In this document: positions 1 through 11,133 of the stretch, in pieces
Position numbering within the stretch: the first letter of the stretch is position 1
How the letters are laid out: each line of letters starts with the position of its first letter
NCBI RefSeq assembly: GCF_026745355.1
Contig: NC_079209.1
Span: forward strand, 16,960,109-17,024,108
Origin: Beta vulgaris subsp. vulgaris
Lineage: Eukaryota > Streptophyta > Magnoliopsida > Caryophyllales > Amaranthaceae
Direction of reading: 5' to 3'
DNA: 64,000 bases
Made by a program: the position numbers and the translations under genes
Notes under the pieces: generated by a model
What the model saw: only the letters and a program-made list of their open reading frames with translations
What the model was told of the DNA's origin: nothing
The model's database searches: none

Positions 1-115
1 CTTTTTATCCAATTGACTTTGTGTCGGACAAAACAGTCAGTAAGAAACTTGTTACAACTTAATTTGAAAGATAAGTAAATGTAAAAATTTAAAAGAACTT
101 AGATTATTAGGAATA

Positions 116-872
116 TTATGATGAGACATTTGCTCCCGTGGCTAAGATGACCACAGTTCGTGCCTTTCTTGCCATTGTCGCTTCGAAAAATTGGGAATTA
201 CATCAGATGAATGTGCAAAACGCCTTTTTACGTGGGGACCTTAATGAGGAGGTTTACATGAAATTACCTCCCGGCTTTCATGCTGATCAGCCCAGTCTTG
301 TTTGCCGTCTACGAAAATCTCTATATGGTCTAAAGCGGGCAAGCTAAACTTGTCTCGGCTGTTAAGGGCATGGTTTCAATCAATCCTACTGTGGCTATTC
401 TTTCTTCACCTACACTAAGGGTTCTGTTCAGCTGAATGTTCTGGTCTATGTGGATGAAAATCGTATCTGGCACGATTCCCATGCACTCACTCTCTTTAAA
501 GATTATTTAAGCTCTGGTTTTCATATGAAGGATCTCGGGGTCCTTAATTACTTCCTTGGTCTTCCTTAATTAATTCCTTAATTACTATTGTCTCTTCGAA
601 ACCTGCTTCCTCTCCTGGCCTATTGAGTAGAATCATTGGCTTCTGAGCCTCGTCGCGGTGATCCCTGCGCATACCAACACTTGGTTGGGCATCTGGTATA
701 TCTTGGTGTGATGCGTCCTGACATTACATACGTTGTTCACATTCTTTCCTAGTTCATGCAAAGTCCTTGTCAAGAACATTGGGATGCTGCTTTACGTGTT
801 GTGTGCTATCTGAAAGGCACGCCCGATCAGGGCATCCTCTTGAGTTCTCACAGTGCGCTCACTTTATCAGGG
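116..872 (+). pseudogene. Ty1/copia reverse transcriptase-RNase H remnant
   Basis: This is a decayed piece of a copia polyprotein. Translation gives the RT start YDETFAPVA near 116, then [20 protein letters not shown] and the SLYGLK motif up to about 345. After a stop and frameshifts come recognisable KDLGVLNYFLGL (about 525-560), RPDITYVVHIL (about 715-745) and VCYLKGTPDQGILL (about 800-845). Order and spacing match the RT palm and the connection to RNase H. The YVDD box has decayed to VYVDE near 445-460. Gag, protease and integrase are absent, and similarity stops at about 872. It is certainly non-functional. The copia assignment is secure; the lineage is not determined. Confidence 0.85.
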
Positions 873-1199
873 CCTAGAGATAAGTATTAAAAGAGGATAG
901 AATTGTATTTAACTAATAGGAATAGTGTCATACCTTGCTTGAGACAATGTCGACTTCTATAAATACCCCATGAGTTGAGTTACAAGGTACGTTCACAAAC
1001 ACTACACTACTTGAGATATACCAGCTTTAGCTTTATTGACTTAGTCCCTCGAGGTTTGTTTACTGTGTTCTGTATTGCAATGTATCAAATCAGCATATGT
1101 GATCAGCAGAGTATGGTAGACAAGATGGCAACTTGGCAAGCCATCTTGCTCTCACTTGACGGCTCATAATCAACTTAGAGGTTACACTATATTTGAAAA
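873..1199. other. Non-coding stretch, possibly LTR-derived
   Basis: No protein similarity is visible. A TATA-like string TATAAATACCCC lies at about 958-970, directly after the copia remnant, as expected of an LTR U3/R region. No matching second LTR or primer-binding site is present in the window, so the LTR reading is only a suggestion. Confidence 0.3.
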
Positions 1200-4100
1200 C
1201 TAACTTTTAACCCGTGTAAAAAATGCACGGGAGGTATATATAGATATGATATGATATGATTTCGTGCATAATCTACGGGTTGTATTTTGTTTATTAAGTA
1301 GTGTTTTTATTCAAATTTTTTTTTTATTTTGTAATTATTAGAATCCAAGTATTTAAAGTTGAAAGATTATAAAATGTAGAATTATATATCACGACATTTG
1401 TTACAACATTTTAAAGTTTAATCTTATAATTGTGTTACTTAAATTGATAAATACGTAAATGAAACAAAAAACACATCAACATGCACGGAAAGTTTTTTGT
1501 TTTATAAATTTAAGATTTTAGAATGGTCTCATAAAATCATACTTTGAATATTAGCTCGTGATTTAAATTTTTTATATTCATATTGTGTATTAATAATACA
1601 TTTTAAAATCGGTTTTAGACTTGTGCCACTTGCATGGGAAGTTTTTGTTTTAATAAATTTAAGATTTTATATTATCTCTCCTAAAATCATGGTGGAAGTA
1701 TTTAACCCGTTAATCTGTAAAAATATAAAAGTTAAGAATAAAAAAAAAACATACATATAAGATTGAAAAAGTAAATTTTAAATTGCTATTCCCATATACA
1801 GGTTTTCTAAAATATGAGTGGTCAGCTACAGGAAATCAATGGTTGAATTCATGATTATTTACTTATATATAAAAAAAATTGTTCAATACTTTTGAATTAT
1901 GGTATGAAAAGTCAACGCTTTTAGACTGAAGAACTCATGAGATAATTGATCTAAATTTTAAAACTATTAACATGTTATCTAAAATTTATGATCTTGTATT
2001 GAGAGTATTAAATGTGGCTATGACACGTATGTTTTATAGTTATGAATTTTGTAAAATGGCCTTGATATCTGAAAATTTTGCTCAATACTTTTAAACTGGC
2101 AATGAAATATTTTTTACATGTTTCCATCAATGTTACTGACTATAAAGTCCGTGCTTTTAGACTTTAAAACTACATTAGATTAATTTTATCTAAATTGTAA
2201 AACTAATAACGTGTGATTTAAATTTTATAATCTTGTGTTAAGCGTAATTAAAACTGGTATGTTGAATAGTTATAATTTTTGGGAGAAGTGTTTGGTGTTG
2301 TAATGATTACTTGTGTTCAATCAATATTCTTGTATTGAGAATAATCAAAATTTAAGATCTTAATAGTGTTTAATTCAAAAACATGAAAAAAATGGTGATA
2401 TATGATTTTCGTTTTTAACAAATTTTTGAAAAAAAAAATAGATAGATAACTGAGATCATTTTCAAAAACAAAAAAATTCAAAGTTCTTTTTCAATTTTAA
2501 ATTTCAATTTCAATAATTGAGAATATTACAGCTAAAAATAAAAATATTAGCTGGTGATTTAAATTTTATGATCTTGTATTTAGAATAATTGAAAATTGGC
2601 TTGCAACCCATGCACTGAACTATGACTTATGCTCATGTTATATCCTTGTTAGATTGTACAATGTCAACGATCCTGGAGTTTATATCCTTGTTATATCGTA
2701 CATCATATATTATGGTAATAACTAATAATTAAAGATGTCATATAATTTTGGAAATATTTTCATTTTTCTTTGCTCAAGTTAATAGATATTTTCAAAAAAA
2801 TTCTTTGTTCTTTTCACATGGCTAAATTTTTTTTTATTTTAGATAAATATATAGATTACTCATACTCTTAAAATAATGTTTGCTTGAAATGGTGACACTT
2901 TATTGTTTCAATACTTGAAAAAAATATTTTCTAAACTTTCCTTAAAAATAGTGCAGATATCATAATTTCATTTTAGGTCATCATACAAATTTGGTTTGGT
3001 CAAATTGTCTATATGTATTTGCCTAATACAATGTAGATTTCTTAGTTTCAATATTTTTCTTCTATTCATATCTTGACAGATCCCCTCAAAAAAGTCTTGA
3101 CAGATTCTACTACTATTATCAAGTTAATTCAATCGAAAGGTAAAGACAAATGTTTCTCTTAAATGGACAGTTCAACACATCCTTGCTTTGGGAAGTTCTT
3201 TTTCATGTTTGCAGGATTTCTAAAGTTCATTACAATTGAGTTCAAGGAGCGCATGACTTAGCAGCTTTTTATAAATGTAATCCTTAATTTTATCGTTTTT
3301 GTAGTATAGTTGTAGCCCTTGTAAAAAATATTGTCATCAGGCAACTTATTTGGTAATATATCTCAACAAATTGATAAGTTTTTGTGGCCATTTATTTTTG
3401 TTCTAAAGACGTATAATAAGAAAAATAGACGGAAAAATATCAATTTGAGCAAGGCACTTATCAAAATTATCTTTTATAGGGTAGTAATGGTGTCAATCAA
3501 ACTGAATTGGTATATTAGACCTTCTTCTTTTTATCTTTTCCCCATATTCTCTCTTTGTTAGACTTTTCTCAAATATCACAATAGAATGAAATATGCAACA
3601 CCAACCGACCAAGTGACCAACTCATTGTTATTTGTAAATAGTTAAATACTTCGTTTTAACTTATAAAATTACAAACCTAATAATCATACCTTACTTGATG
3701 TTCATTCTCATGTAACTAAACCCCCTCTATTCACCAAAACACCCCCTCCCTCCATCGTTTTACTTTCGGTCCTCAACTCCTCACCAAGTACCCCCAGCCC
3801 TCTACCTCCATCTGAACATCTTCACCCACCACCACCACCACCCTTGGCAACAAACCCAATATGTCTTAACAGTTTTTCATTCTTCTCCGCGGCCTCAACA
3901 CATATATGTCGCCTTCTTCCCCCTGCTTTTTGTTCTCCATCATCTCAACTATGAGGTTTTGATGGTCACATTCGACTATAAAACTTATGATTTAGAGTTT
4001 TCATGGTCCAATTTGACCATCTATAACTATAATTAACAAATAAGAAAGGTATTTATTCATTCTTTCTCTTAATTTTTCTCTCTTTTTTCTAAGTCGAGGG

Positions 4101-4828
4101 TGGTGTGGTGGTGCTGATGGATATTTTCGGTGGTTTTTGAAGGAGGTGAGGATGTATGTATGGGGTGCTTGTACTCGGGCGTTTTTCAGGTGGTTGGTTG
4201 TGGTTGTTTTTCTCATGTTGTTTTGGGTCAGAAAATGCTTTGAAGGTGGGTCTCTTTGAATAGTGGTTTAGGGGTGGGTTTTTTTTTTCTGCCTCTTATG
4301 CTATCCAAAATTCTTTTATGTTTAGAACGGAGGATCAATGCCTCTTGCTGTAAAGTAAGTTCTCTGTCTTCCGCCATTGTTGTAGAAAAAACAAGGGATC
4401 TTGAATCAAAGTTTAATGAATTTATTGTCGTTGTTGACAAATAATAAAGGGTATAGAAGAAGAAATTAAAGGGCTCAAGTTTATTTTAAAACAGAGAGAG
4501 ATTATACTAACAAATGAATGAAATGATGGCGGAGTTGTAGGAAATAAGTTTTGGAGTTTGAGAGGATTTGGAAAACATTGAATACATATAATTTACTTCA
4601 TTTGAATAGCAGACATAATTTAAGCAAAAGTTTGTAACTTACCAAATTAATGTGATTATGATTGATTCATAGAATCAATCTGTCATTGATTCCCGAAAAT
4701 TAAGCATCATGGAGTTTAATGCTACGCGTGTCATATAACTTGCGAGGAATATTATGAACACTACATTTGGCAGAATTAATATAAGCTTGACAAGTAGGCA
4801 ACTTTTTCTAGGTTTATATATATATAGA
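1200..4828 (-). mobile_element. Candidate Helitron, minus strand, non-coding
   Basis: Read on the minus strand the segment begins at 4828 with A|TCTATATATATATAAACC, the TC-type start of plant Helitrons. It ends at 1200 with a hairpin (CCCGTG / CACGGG arms, 1211-1231) followed 10 bases later by TTAG|T, one change from the canonical CTAG|T. There is no inverted repeat and no target duplication, as expected for insertion between A and T. The 3.6 kb interior has no Rep/helicase coding. It is AT-rich and contains several copies of a motif like GATTTAAATTTTATGATCTT (near 1560, 1980, 2210 and 2555), plus two further CATGCACGG/GCATGGGAAG segments near 1490 and 1625. A C/T-rich stretch at 3720-3920 resembles a UTR. 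Both ends are imperfect, so this is a candidate. Confidence 0.45.
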
Positions 4829-4914
4829 TATATAAATCGTCTTGCATGGACCCGGTTCGCACTAAAAATAGTGTGGACCAGACCCAGACACGTGACCGGT
4901 TAAGAAGTACTCAC

Positions 4915-5225
4915 TTATACACTATATCAAAAATAGATACACTATGTGATACATAGGTACACTATATCAAAAATAGATGCACTATATCATAACTACATAC
5001 ACTATATCATACAAAGGTACACTATATCATAACTAGGTACACTATATACTATAGGAACACTATATCATAACTAGGTACACTACTATATCCTATAGGAAAA
5101 TAATTACTGAAACGCATTACAGAAACATACACTATATCAAAAATAGATATACTATATCAAAAATAGATATATAGGTACACTATATCATTTTAACATATAC
5201 TATATCATTTTAACATACACTATCC
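4915..5225. repeat. Minisatellite, ~20 bp unit (ACACTATATCA...)
   Basis: About fifteen degenerate copies of ACACTATATCA followed by AAAATAGAT or TAACTAGGT run head to tail. Flanks are partly mirrored: GGACCCGGTTCGCACTA at about 4849 and GTGCACACTAATTAG / CACCGGGTTCA at about 5250-5278. The array lies just beyond the 3' end of the BBE-like gene. No coding potential is seen. Confidence 0.75.
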
Positions 5226-5435
5226 TAAACTCACGTGATATGCATCGGGTGCACACTAATTAGTATGCACCGGGTTCATATTAGTTTTTTTAATAGATAT
5301 ATAGATTAGACGTGATCTTAGTTATGCTTTAATAATTCTGCTAATCAACAAGGAAGACAATGAATAAAACAACACCGTGTTCGTGTATGATCTCCACAAC
5401 ATTGGATTCTTATATCATGCCATAATATATTGTAG
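5226..5435 (-). other. 3' flank of the BBE-like gene
   Basis: About 210 bases follow the stop codon (at 5436-5438) on the minus strand. They are AT-rich and presumably hold the 3'UTR. No clear AATAAA was seen. Confidence 0.4.
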
Positions 5436-7049
5436 TTATAGCTCATCATGAGTTTTTACATTTGAAGGGGGGATCCCTTGTTGATGATGGAATACATTCT
5501 GTGGATCAATAATGGTCTTTGCTTTCACTAATCTATCATAGTTGCCCAAGAAATATTTCTCCCCCCAAGCTCTTGCCTTCTCCACAATATTGTCATTACT
5601 ATTGGCAAAATCCGTTATTCCAAGATCAAGGTCTATATAATTTACATAAGCTGCTCTAGGGTTAGATGCTACAAAAGGTGTCATATAATCATAAAACCTA
5701 TTGATCCAACTCAAACACCTATCTTCGTCATCGCCCTCTCCCCAAAGTAAGGCATACAAGATGTTATATATGTTCCCCTTTCGATGAGGAAATGCAATCG
5801 AGTCACTGCTTATCTGATCCATAATTCCTCCATAAGGGTCCAAGAGGAAAAGCCCTCTAGGCTCTAGAGCCACCATTTCGAGAGCACCCGTTAGGCCCTC
5901 GATCGAGACGGGCTCCCTAACATAGTCGGACTTGGTCTTTATGTAGGATTTACTTGACCAATATCGCGATTTGAAATCACGTGTGGTACTTCCTTTAGGA
6001 AGACCGGAGAGGAATAAAACAGACTCAACCCAACTCATTTCGAGGTACTCTTCTTGGCGAATTTTTAGCTCAGAAAACTGTCGATCAATTATTTTGATTG
6101 CCTCAAGTTTCGAACCTAGATAAAAACCTAAGAATGTAAGATACACATCTTTACTCGTGCTAGCAGTAAGATAAATTGAGATATGAAAACTATCATCCAT
6201 ATATGGGGCAACAAATTGCCATTTGTATACTAGTTTAGCCAACTCATTAATTGGGGCTTGTTTAGTAACAAAGAAACAAGTGACTTTCTTAGGGACATGA
6301 ACTAGTTGGACTTTCCACCTATAAACAACCCCCCAATTTCCGCCACCGCCGCCTCGTAAGGCCCAAAACACCTCCTCACCCATCTCAGCCCGGCCCAAAA
6401 CATATCCATCAGGATCAACTAGGTCAGCATCCAATATGTTATCAGCTGAAAGCCCATACTTCCGGCCCATAACCCCAATCCCACCACCAGAAAAATGACC
6501 ACTCACACCAACTGTGGGGGTCACTCCACCAGGAAATCCATAATAACTACTGTGGTCTGCAATAGCAGAGTATAATTCCCCCAGTGTGGCACCACCTTCC
6601 ACCCAAGCTGTCTCAGATTCAAGATCAACAATCACACGGTTGAGATTCATCATATCAATTATAACAAATGGGTTATTGCCACGTGGAATGGAGGACATAC
6701 CAGCATAACTGTGTCCGCCGCACCTGATCCTGATATCGAGGGCGGATCTTCTGCAGCAGAGCACAGAGTTGATAAGCTGCACTTTAGTGTCAGGTATAAT
6801 TATAGCCGTTGGTTTGGGGGTTGACTCACTAGCAAATCTCAAATTTTGGAGAGAGAATTTGAGAAGGTGATTGTAGTGAAGAGAAGAATGGTGATTAGAA
6901 GTTGGGTGTAAAGTGAAGTTGGTGATTTTCTGATTGTTGAGGCAATTAAGAATAGGAGAATGTGTGGGTTGGGAAATAAGAACATCGAATTGATGGAAAA
7001 AGATGAGAATGTGAAGGAAAAAGATTGGATTTTTGTGAAATTTTGCCAT
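5436..7049 (-). CDS. Berberine bridge enzyme-like FAD oxidoreductase with C-terminal HDEL
   Basis: An intact, intronless 537-residue protein, which is typical of BBE-like genes (usually 520-550 aa, no introns). Residues 1-26 form a hydrophobic signal peptide (FFLHILIFFHQF). An FAD_binding_4 domain follows (about 78-250) with RCGGHSYAG at 109-117. His113 is the expected 8-alpha FAD attachment residue. The usual second attachment, Cys in GVCPTVG, is Thr177 here (GGVTPTVGVSGHFSGGG), so FAD should be linked through His only. Val180 sits at the position reported to gate oxygen in this family (Leu in AtBBE-like 15), which would fit an oxidase. LRGGGGGNWGVV at 231-242 is conserved. The C-terminal BBE domain has NYIDLDLG (470-477) and KTIIDPQNVFHHQQGIPP (511-528). 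The protein ends HDEL, a plant ER-retrieval signal not typical of the family. Family members oxidise alkaloids, monolignols, oligosaccharides or cannabinoid precursors; the substrate here cannot be told. A TGACG motif lies at about 7146-7150, roughly 100 bp upstream. Confidence 0.95.
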   Translation of the reverse strand: MAKFHKNPIFFLHILIFFHQFDVLISQPTHSPILNCLNNQKITNFTLHPTSNHHSSLHYNHLLKFSLQNLRFASESTPKPTAIIIPDTKVQLINSVLCCRRSALDIRIRCGGHSYAGMSSIPRGNNPFVIIDMMNLNRVIVDLESETAWVEGGATLGELYSAIADHSSYYGFPGGVTPTVGVSGHFSGGGIGVMGRKYGLSADNILDADLVDPDGYVLGRAEMGEEVFWALRGGGGGNWGVVYRWKVQLVHVPKKVTCFFVTKQAPINELAKLVYKWQFVAPYMDDSFHISIYLTASTSKDVYLTFLGFYLGSKLEAIKIIDRQFSELKIRQEEYLEMSWVESVLFLSGLPKGSTTRDFKSRYWSSKSYIKTKSDYVREPVSIEGLTGALEMVALEPRGLFLLDPYGGIMDQISSDSIAFPHRKGNIYNILYALLWGEGDDEDRCLSWINRFYDYMTPFVASNPRAAYVNYIDLDLGITDFANSNDNIVEKARAWGEKYFLGNYDRLVKAKTIIDPQNVFHHQQGIPPSNVKTHDEL

Positions 7050-7359
7050 TGAAATTTAGTAGCTTGAATAAAGATTGAAGACACTGATGGTAGTGAAGTA
7101 AGTAAGCAACACTATGCATAAAGAAGTATTTTTGGTGGTTGAGTATGACGTATAGTGTACTGTTCAGTAATTGTAATGGATTATCACTTTTTAGAAAATT
7201 TTAGTGAATAAATGTAAGACAAGTGAGGGCTCCTGTCAAAAAAAAAAATAAAAAGACGACAAGTGAGGGCCCTTCAAATAATGTCATGAAAAAAATAGGA
7301 CAAGTGTTGGAAAAAAAAGATATTATTTGTAGTTCCTTAATTTAAAAGGTGTCGATCAA
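7050..7359 (-). promoter_or_regulatory. Upstream region of the BBE-like gene
   Basis: Presumed promoter by position. On the minus strand it contains weak TATA-like strings (CTATACG and TTTATGCAT, about 7109-7160). On the plus strand TGACGTAT (7146-7153) is an ACGT/TGACG-core element of the kind bound by bZIP TGA factors. Nothing here is decisive. Confidence 0.3.
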
Positions 7360-9131
7360 AGTAGAGCATAACTAGGTACAAACTAAAAATCTTGTTAGAC
7401 TACTAAAGTGAATTTTAAACTGGCCAGGCCACTCAAGTGATATCAATTGTTTATAAGGGCATTCAAGTGAATGTTTAACTTGATAAATCACCCAAGTAGG
7501 AAAAAAAAATTGCTACGTCACGTAAAATATAAGGAAAACACAAATTCTTATATACGATCGGCCAATCGAAAATTTCGCGTGTTGCCGGCCCAGTCCAATT
7601 TGAAATAACCCTAGACCCAGCAAATAGTAACACGCGCCTTTCACTGTTACTAGAATCACCGCTAATACAAACCCGCCGCTCACACAAAGTTCACGTCATG
7701 GCTACTCCTTTTTCACTCTCCTCTTCTACAATTCCACTCTCTTCTCCTTATTCAGCTACTCCAACTTCTCTCCTAAAATCACTTTCGAATCTTCAACAAT
7801 GACGACGCTGTAGAACTCCGTCGACGATGCACCTCCTACTGTTTTTGAAGCTTCAACAATGGCGAACTCCGTGGAACTCTCACTCGTTTCTCCCTTGGAA
7901 TCTATATCGCAGGTTTTAAGAAAGCCATATGTGTTTTCTTAGCAATAATAAGTAACCTCATTTAATCTTATGAGTAACTCCAAAGGTTCACAAAATAACT
8001 TCATTTATTCAAACGAGTAACTTCATTCATTCATAAAAGCAAACTGATTAGTAACCTCATTTATTCAAATGAGTAACCTTATTTGTTCACAAAAGTAACC
8101 TTGTTTTTTCATACGAGTAACCTCGTTAGTTCACAATATTAACCTTATTTAATCATATGATGATCCTATTTGATCAAGTAACCCTAATTATTCATAAAAG
8201 TAACCTCGTTTTATTATATGAGTAATCCCATTTTTATCATACGAGTAACCCAATTAATTCATACTAATAATGTCATTTAATCTATGAGTAACCTCATTTA
8301 ATCTTATGAGTAACCCAATTAATTCATATTAATAACCTCATTTATTTATACAAGTAACTTCAACTAATCATACGAGTAACCTCATTTAATCATATGAGTA
8401 ACCACAAAGGTTTACAAAAGTAACTTCATTTGCTTATAAGAGTAATCACATTTCTTTATAGGAGTGACACCCTTTCATAAGAGTAACTCCATTTGTTTAT
8501 AAGTGTTTGTGCATAATGGTCAACTTTAAAAAGTCATATCTCACGGAACACTTAATATTTTTGAAAGATTCAACTTGGAGATGAAAATTTGGCTCGATAG
8601 CTTTCCAACACCTGGTCAAAAGCTCGATTTCGATAATATCTGAGTGAGATATGACCATTTGAAATGAGCTGACGGGCTATCGCGCGCGCGGCCACACCTG
8701 TAATTTCGTGTGTGGCCGGCCACATACAAGACGCGTTATAAGGAAAAAGATGCTCGTTTACTTTGAGTAGAGAGTGGCAATCACTCTCTCCACCTATTTG
8801 GTTTTTTTTATTTAACTGTTTGAACTACTTGGACAAACTTAGCATGCCTCTAATCTTACAATAACATGCCCAAATCAGTAGATTGCATCTCTAATGGAAT
8901 TTTTGGACTGAGATGCATTGCACCATTCATTGTCATCATGATGTCACTCACAAAACAAAAGTTCTTTTTTTATTTTTTACAATGGGTCACTCAAAAGTTA
9001 AAACCACAAAATCTAGATTGGGAGGTAAAGTAACTAGGTCAGAGTATCAAAACTTATGTGCAATGTTTATAAAATTATCTACATGAAATAATGTATGGTT
9101 TATAGGGTGGAACATTGGAAGTTATGTAATA
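7360..9131. other. Intergenic sequence, no gene recognised
   Basis: Apart from the minisatellite I see no coding region. A UTR-like C/T-rich stretch lies at 7700-7900. Possible transposon ends were looked for and not found. Confidence 0.4.
7940..8510. repeat. Minisatellite, ~22-30 bp unit (AGTAACCTCATTTA...)
   Basis: About twenty degenerate copies of AGTAACCTCATTTAATCATA run in one orientation. Most begin ATGAGTAACC or ACGAGTAACC. The flanks (7360-7939 and 8511-9131) show no protein similarity. A CpG-rich palindromic stretch at about 8682-8738 includes GTGGCCGGCCAC. The array lies 0.9 kb upstream of the BBE-like gene start. Confidence 0.75.
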
Positions 9132-9354
9132 CCTCAGGTCTTTATTAGTTTACCCGTATTCCATTTTGGGATCTCCCTCATTCGTTTTTCCTTTTCTTGT
9201 TTCTATTTTTATAATGGGACCATTAACTTTCCATCACACATACATTCAACTTTACATAAAATAATAGTTTCTCTTTCTTTCTAAGTCCCACAATATTATT
9301 TCTCCTAATAATTTGTGCAAAAAAAACGGGTAAACTAGTAAAGATCGGAGGGAG
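9132..9354. mobile_element. Stowaway-like MITE
   Basis: Inverted ends: CCTCAGGTCTTTATTAGTTT on the left, and CTCCCTCCGATCTTTACTAG read inward from the right. Both continue to TTACCCGT. The element is flanked by TA on each side (9130-9131 and 9355-9356). The CTCCCTCCG terminus and TA duplication are those of Tc1/mariner-derived Stowaway elements. Length is 223 bp, with no coding. Confidence 0.75.
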
Positions 9355-9500
9355 TACAAGTTATTGGGTATATCCTCTCCTTTCCCTTCTAAATTACTAT
9401 TCAAACAAAGTATAGATCCTCATATATACCAACGATCAACAAATCATCATTGTATTCACATCATCTAAATAGAAAAAAAAAATCCTAAAAATGACAAACT

Positions 9501-11005
9501 AAAACCTTGAAAAGAGAGATGGAAAAACCATAGATTATTATTAAATGTTTATCTTCATATGGAGTATTTTCAAATGTTTTGATTAATAATTGAGTTTAAA
9601 AACGAGGTTCAATAAAAGTTATAGTGAACACTATTAATTTCCTTTTGGATCGGTGTTTTGCAAAAGGTAAAGCTTTGTTTTAGGGTATATCTTTTCCACC
9701 TCCCTCCGAGTTGTTTCCTTTTCAACACTACCACTACCATTAATAAAATATACTGCTCCAATATCACGGTCTATGTAATTAACATCAGCTACCCAAGGGT
9801 TAGATGCTCCAAAACGTTTCATGTACTTATATAACTCCTAATCCAACTCAAAGATTGATTTTCATCATCTTTCACTCCCCAATATGCAGCATACAAAAGT
9901 TTTGTAGGTTTCTTTTTATTCGAGGAAATGCAATGGTGTCATTGCTAATTTGATCCATAATTCCTCTATAAGATTCCAAGAGCACAAGCCCCTTTGACTC
10001 TAAGACCACCATTTCTAGTGCACCCACTGATCCCTTAATTGAGATTGGTTCTCTAACATAGTCAGATTTGGTGTATGTGTAGGACTTATCTAACCAAGAT
10101 CGTGAATCTATATCATGAATTGTACTTTCTTTATGATGTCCCAAGAAATAAATTTAAACTTGATCCAACTCATTTTGGGATACTCGTATTTTTGAATCTT
10201 CAACTCTAGATAATATTGGTTCACTATTTCGTTTGCTTAAATTTTGGCCCTAGATAAAACCTTGAAAAAAGAGAAGGAAAAACCATAGATTATTATTAAA
10301 TGTTTATCTTCATATGGAGTATTTTCAAATGTTTTGATTAATAATTGAGTTTAAAAACGAGGTTCAATAAAAGTTATAGTGAACACTATTAATTTCCTTT
10401 TTGACCGGTGTTTTGCAAAAGGTAAAGCTTTATTTTAGGGTATATCTTTTCCACCTCCCTCCGAGTTGTTGCCTTTTCAACACTACCATTACCATAAATA
10501 AAATATACTGCTCCGATATCATGGTCTATGTAATTAACATCAGCTACCCAAGGGTTAGATGCTACAAAACGTTTCATGTACTTATATAGCTCCTAATCCA
10601 ACTTAAAGATTGATTTTCATCATCTTTCACTCCCCAATATGCAACATACAAAAGTTTTGTAGGTTTCTTTTTCTTCGAGGAAATGCAATGGTGTCATTGC
10701 TAATTTGATCCATAATTCCTCTATAAGATTCCAAGAGCACAAGCCCTTTTGACTCTAAGACCACCATTTCTAGTGCACCCACTAATCCTTTAATTGAGAT
10801 TGGTTCTCTAACATAGTCAGATTTGGTGTATGTGTAGGACTTATCTGACCAAGATCGTGAATCTATATCATGAATTGTACTTTCTTTATGATGTCCCAAG
10901 AAATAAATGTAAACTTGATCCAACTCATTTTGGGATACTCGTGTTTTTGAATCTTCAACTCTAGATAATATTGGTTCACTATTTCGTTTGCTTGAATTTT
11001 GGCCC
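9501..11005 (-). repeat. Tandem duplication of a ~755 bp unit
   Basis: Unit 1 starts at 9501 and unit 2 at 10256 with the same AAAACCTTGA, giving a 755 bp period. The junction is at a shared TAAAACC. Each unit carries the same inverted fragment of a BBE-like gene plus its 3' flank. The copies differ by scattered substitutions (for example GGATCGGTG versus GACCGGTG near 9650 and 10404), so the duplication is not brand new. Confidence 0.85.
9634..10255 (-). pseudogene. BBE-like gene fragment, tandem copy 1
   Basis: The minus-strand translation matches the C-terminal half of the intact BBE-like protein at 5436-7049. One block (about 9872-10144) reads KSDYVREPISIKG..GALEMV..GIMDQISNDTIAFP and corresponds to residues 373-425. 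A second (9634-9822) reads ASNPWVADVNYIDRDIGAVYF and corresponds to residues 461-481. Frameshifts separate the blocks, the stop region is changed, and there is no HDEL. The N-terminal FAD domain is missing because the next tandem unit begins there. Non-functional. Confidence 0.85.
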
Positions 11006-11133
11006 TATATAAAACCCTTTGAATGAAACACTTATATTATTTTACTTGTGCTAGAAGTAATATAAATTGAGATATGCAAACCATCATCCAAATATGGAGC
11101 AACAATTTGCCATTTGTGTATTAGTCGAGCTAA
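10389..11133 (-). pseudogene. BBE-like gene fragment, tandem copy 2
   Basis: The same two blocks as copy 1 are present (10389-10577 and 10627-10923). It extends further upstream in gene terms: 11040-11133 matches the part of the intact gene around 6143-6240 (residues about 270-300). It then stops abruptly at 11133, where a copia LTR begins with TGTTAGAG. Several frameshifts. The two copies and the intact gene all lie on the minus strand, so they are remains of a local BBE-like cluster. Confidence 0.85.

Noticed and set aside
4001..4440. Short open frames on both strands (4001-4216, 4228-4440, 4256-4444)
   Set aside because: Overlapping frames in both directions with no recognisable protein, inside the candidate Helitron.
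7475..7687. 70-codon minus-strand frame upstream of the minisatellite
   Set aside because: No family recognised, composition ordinary, no start context or neighbouring exon.
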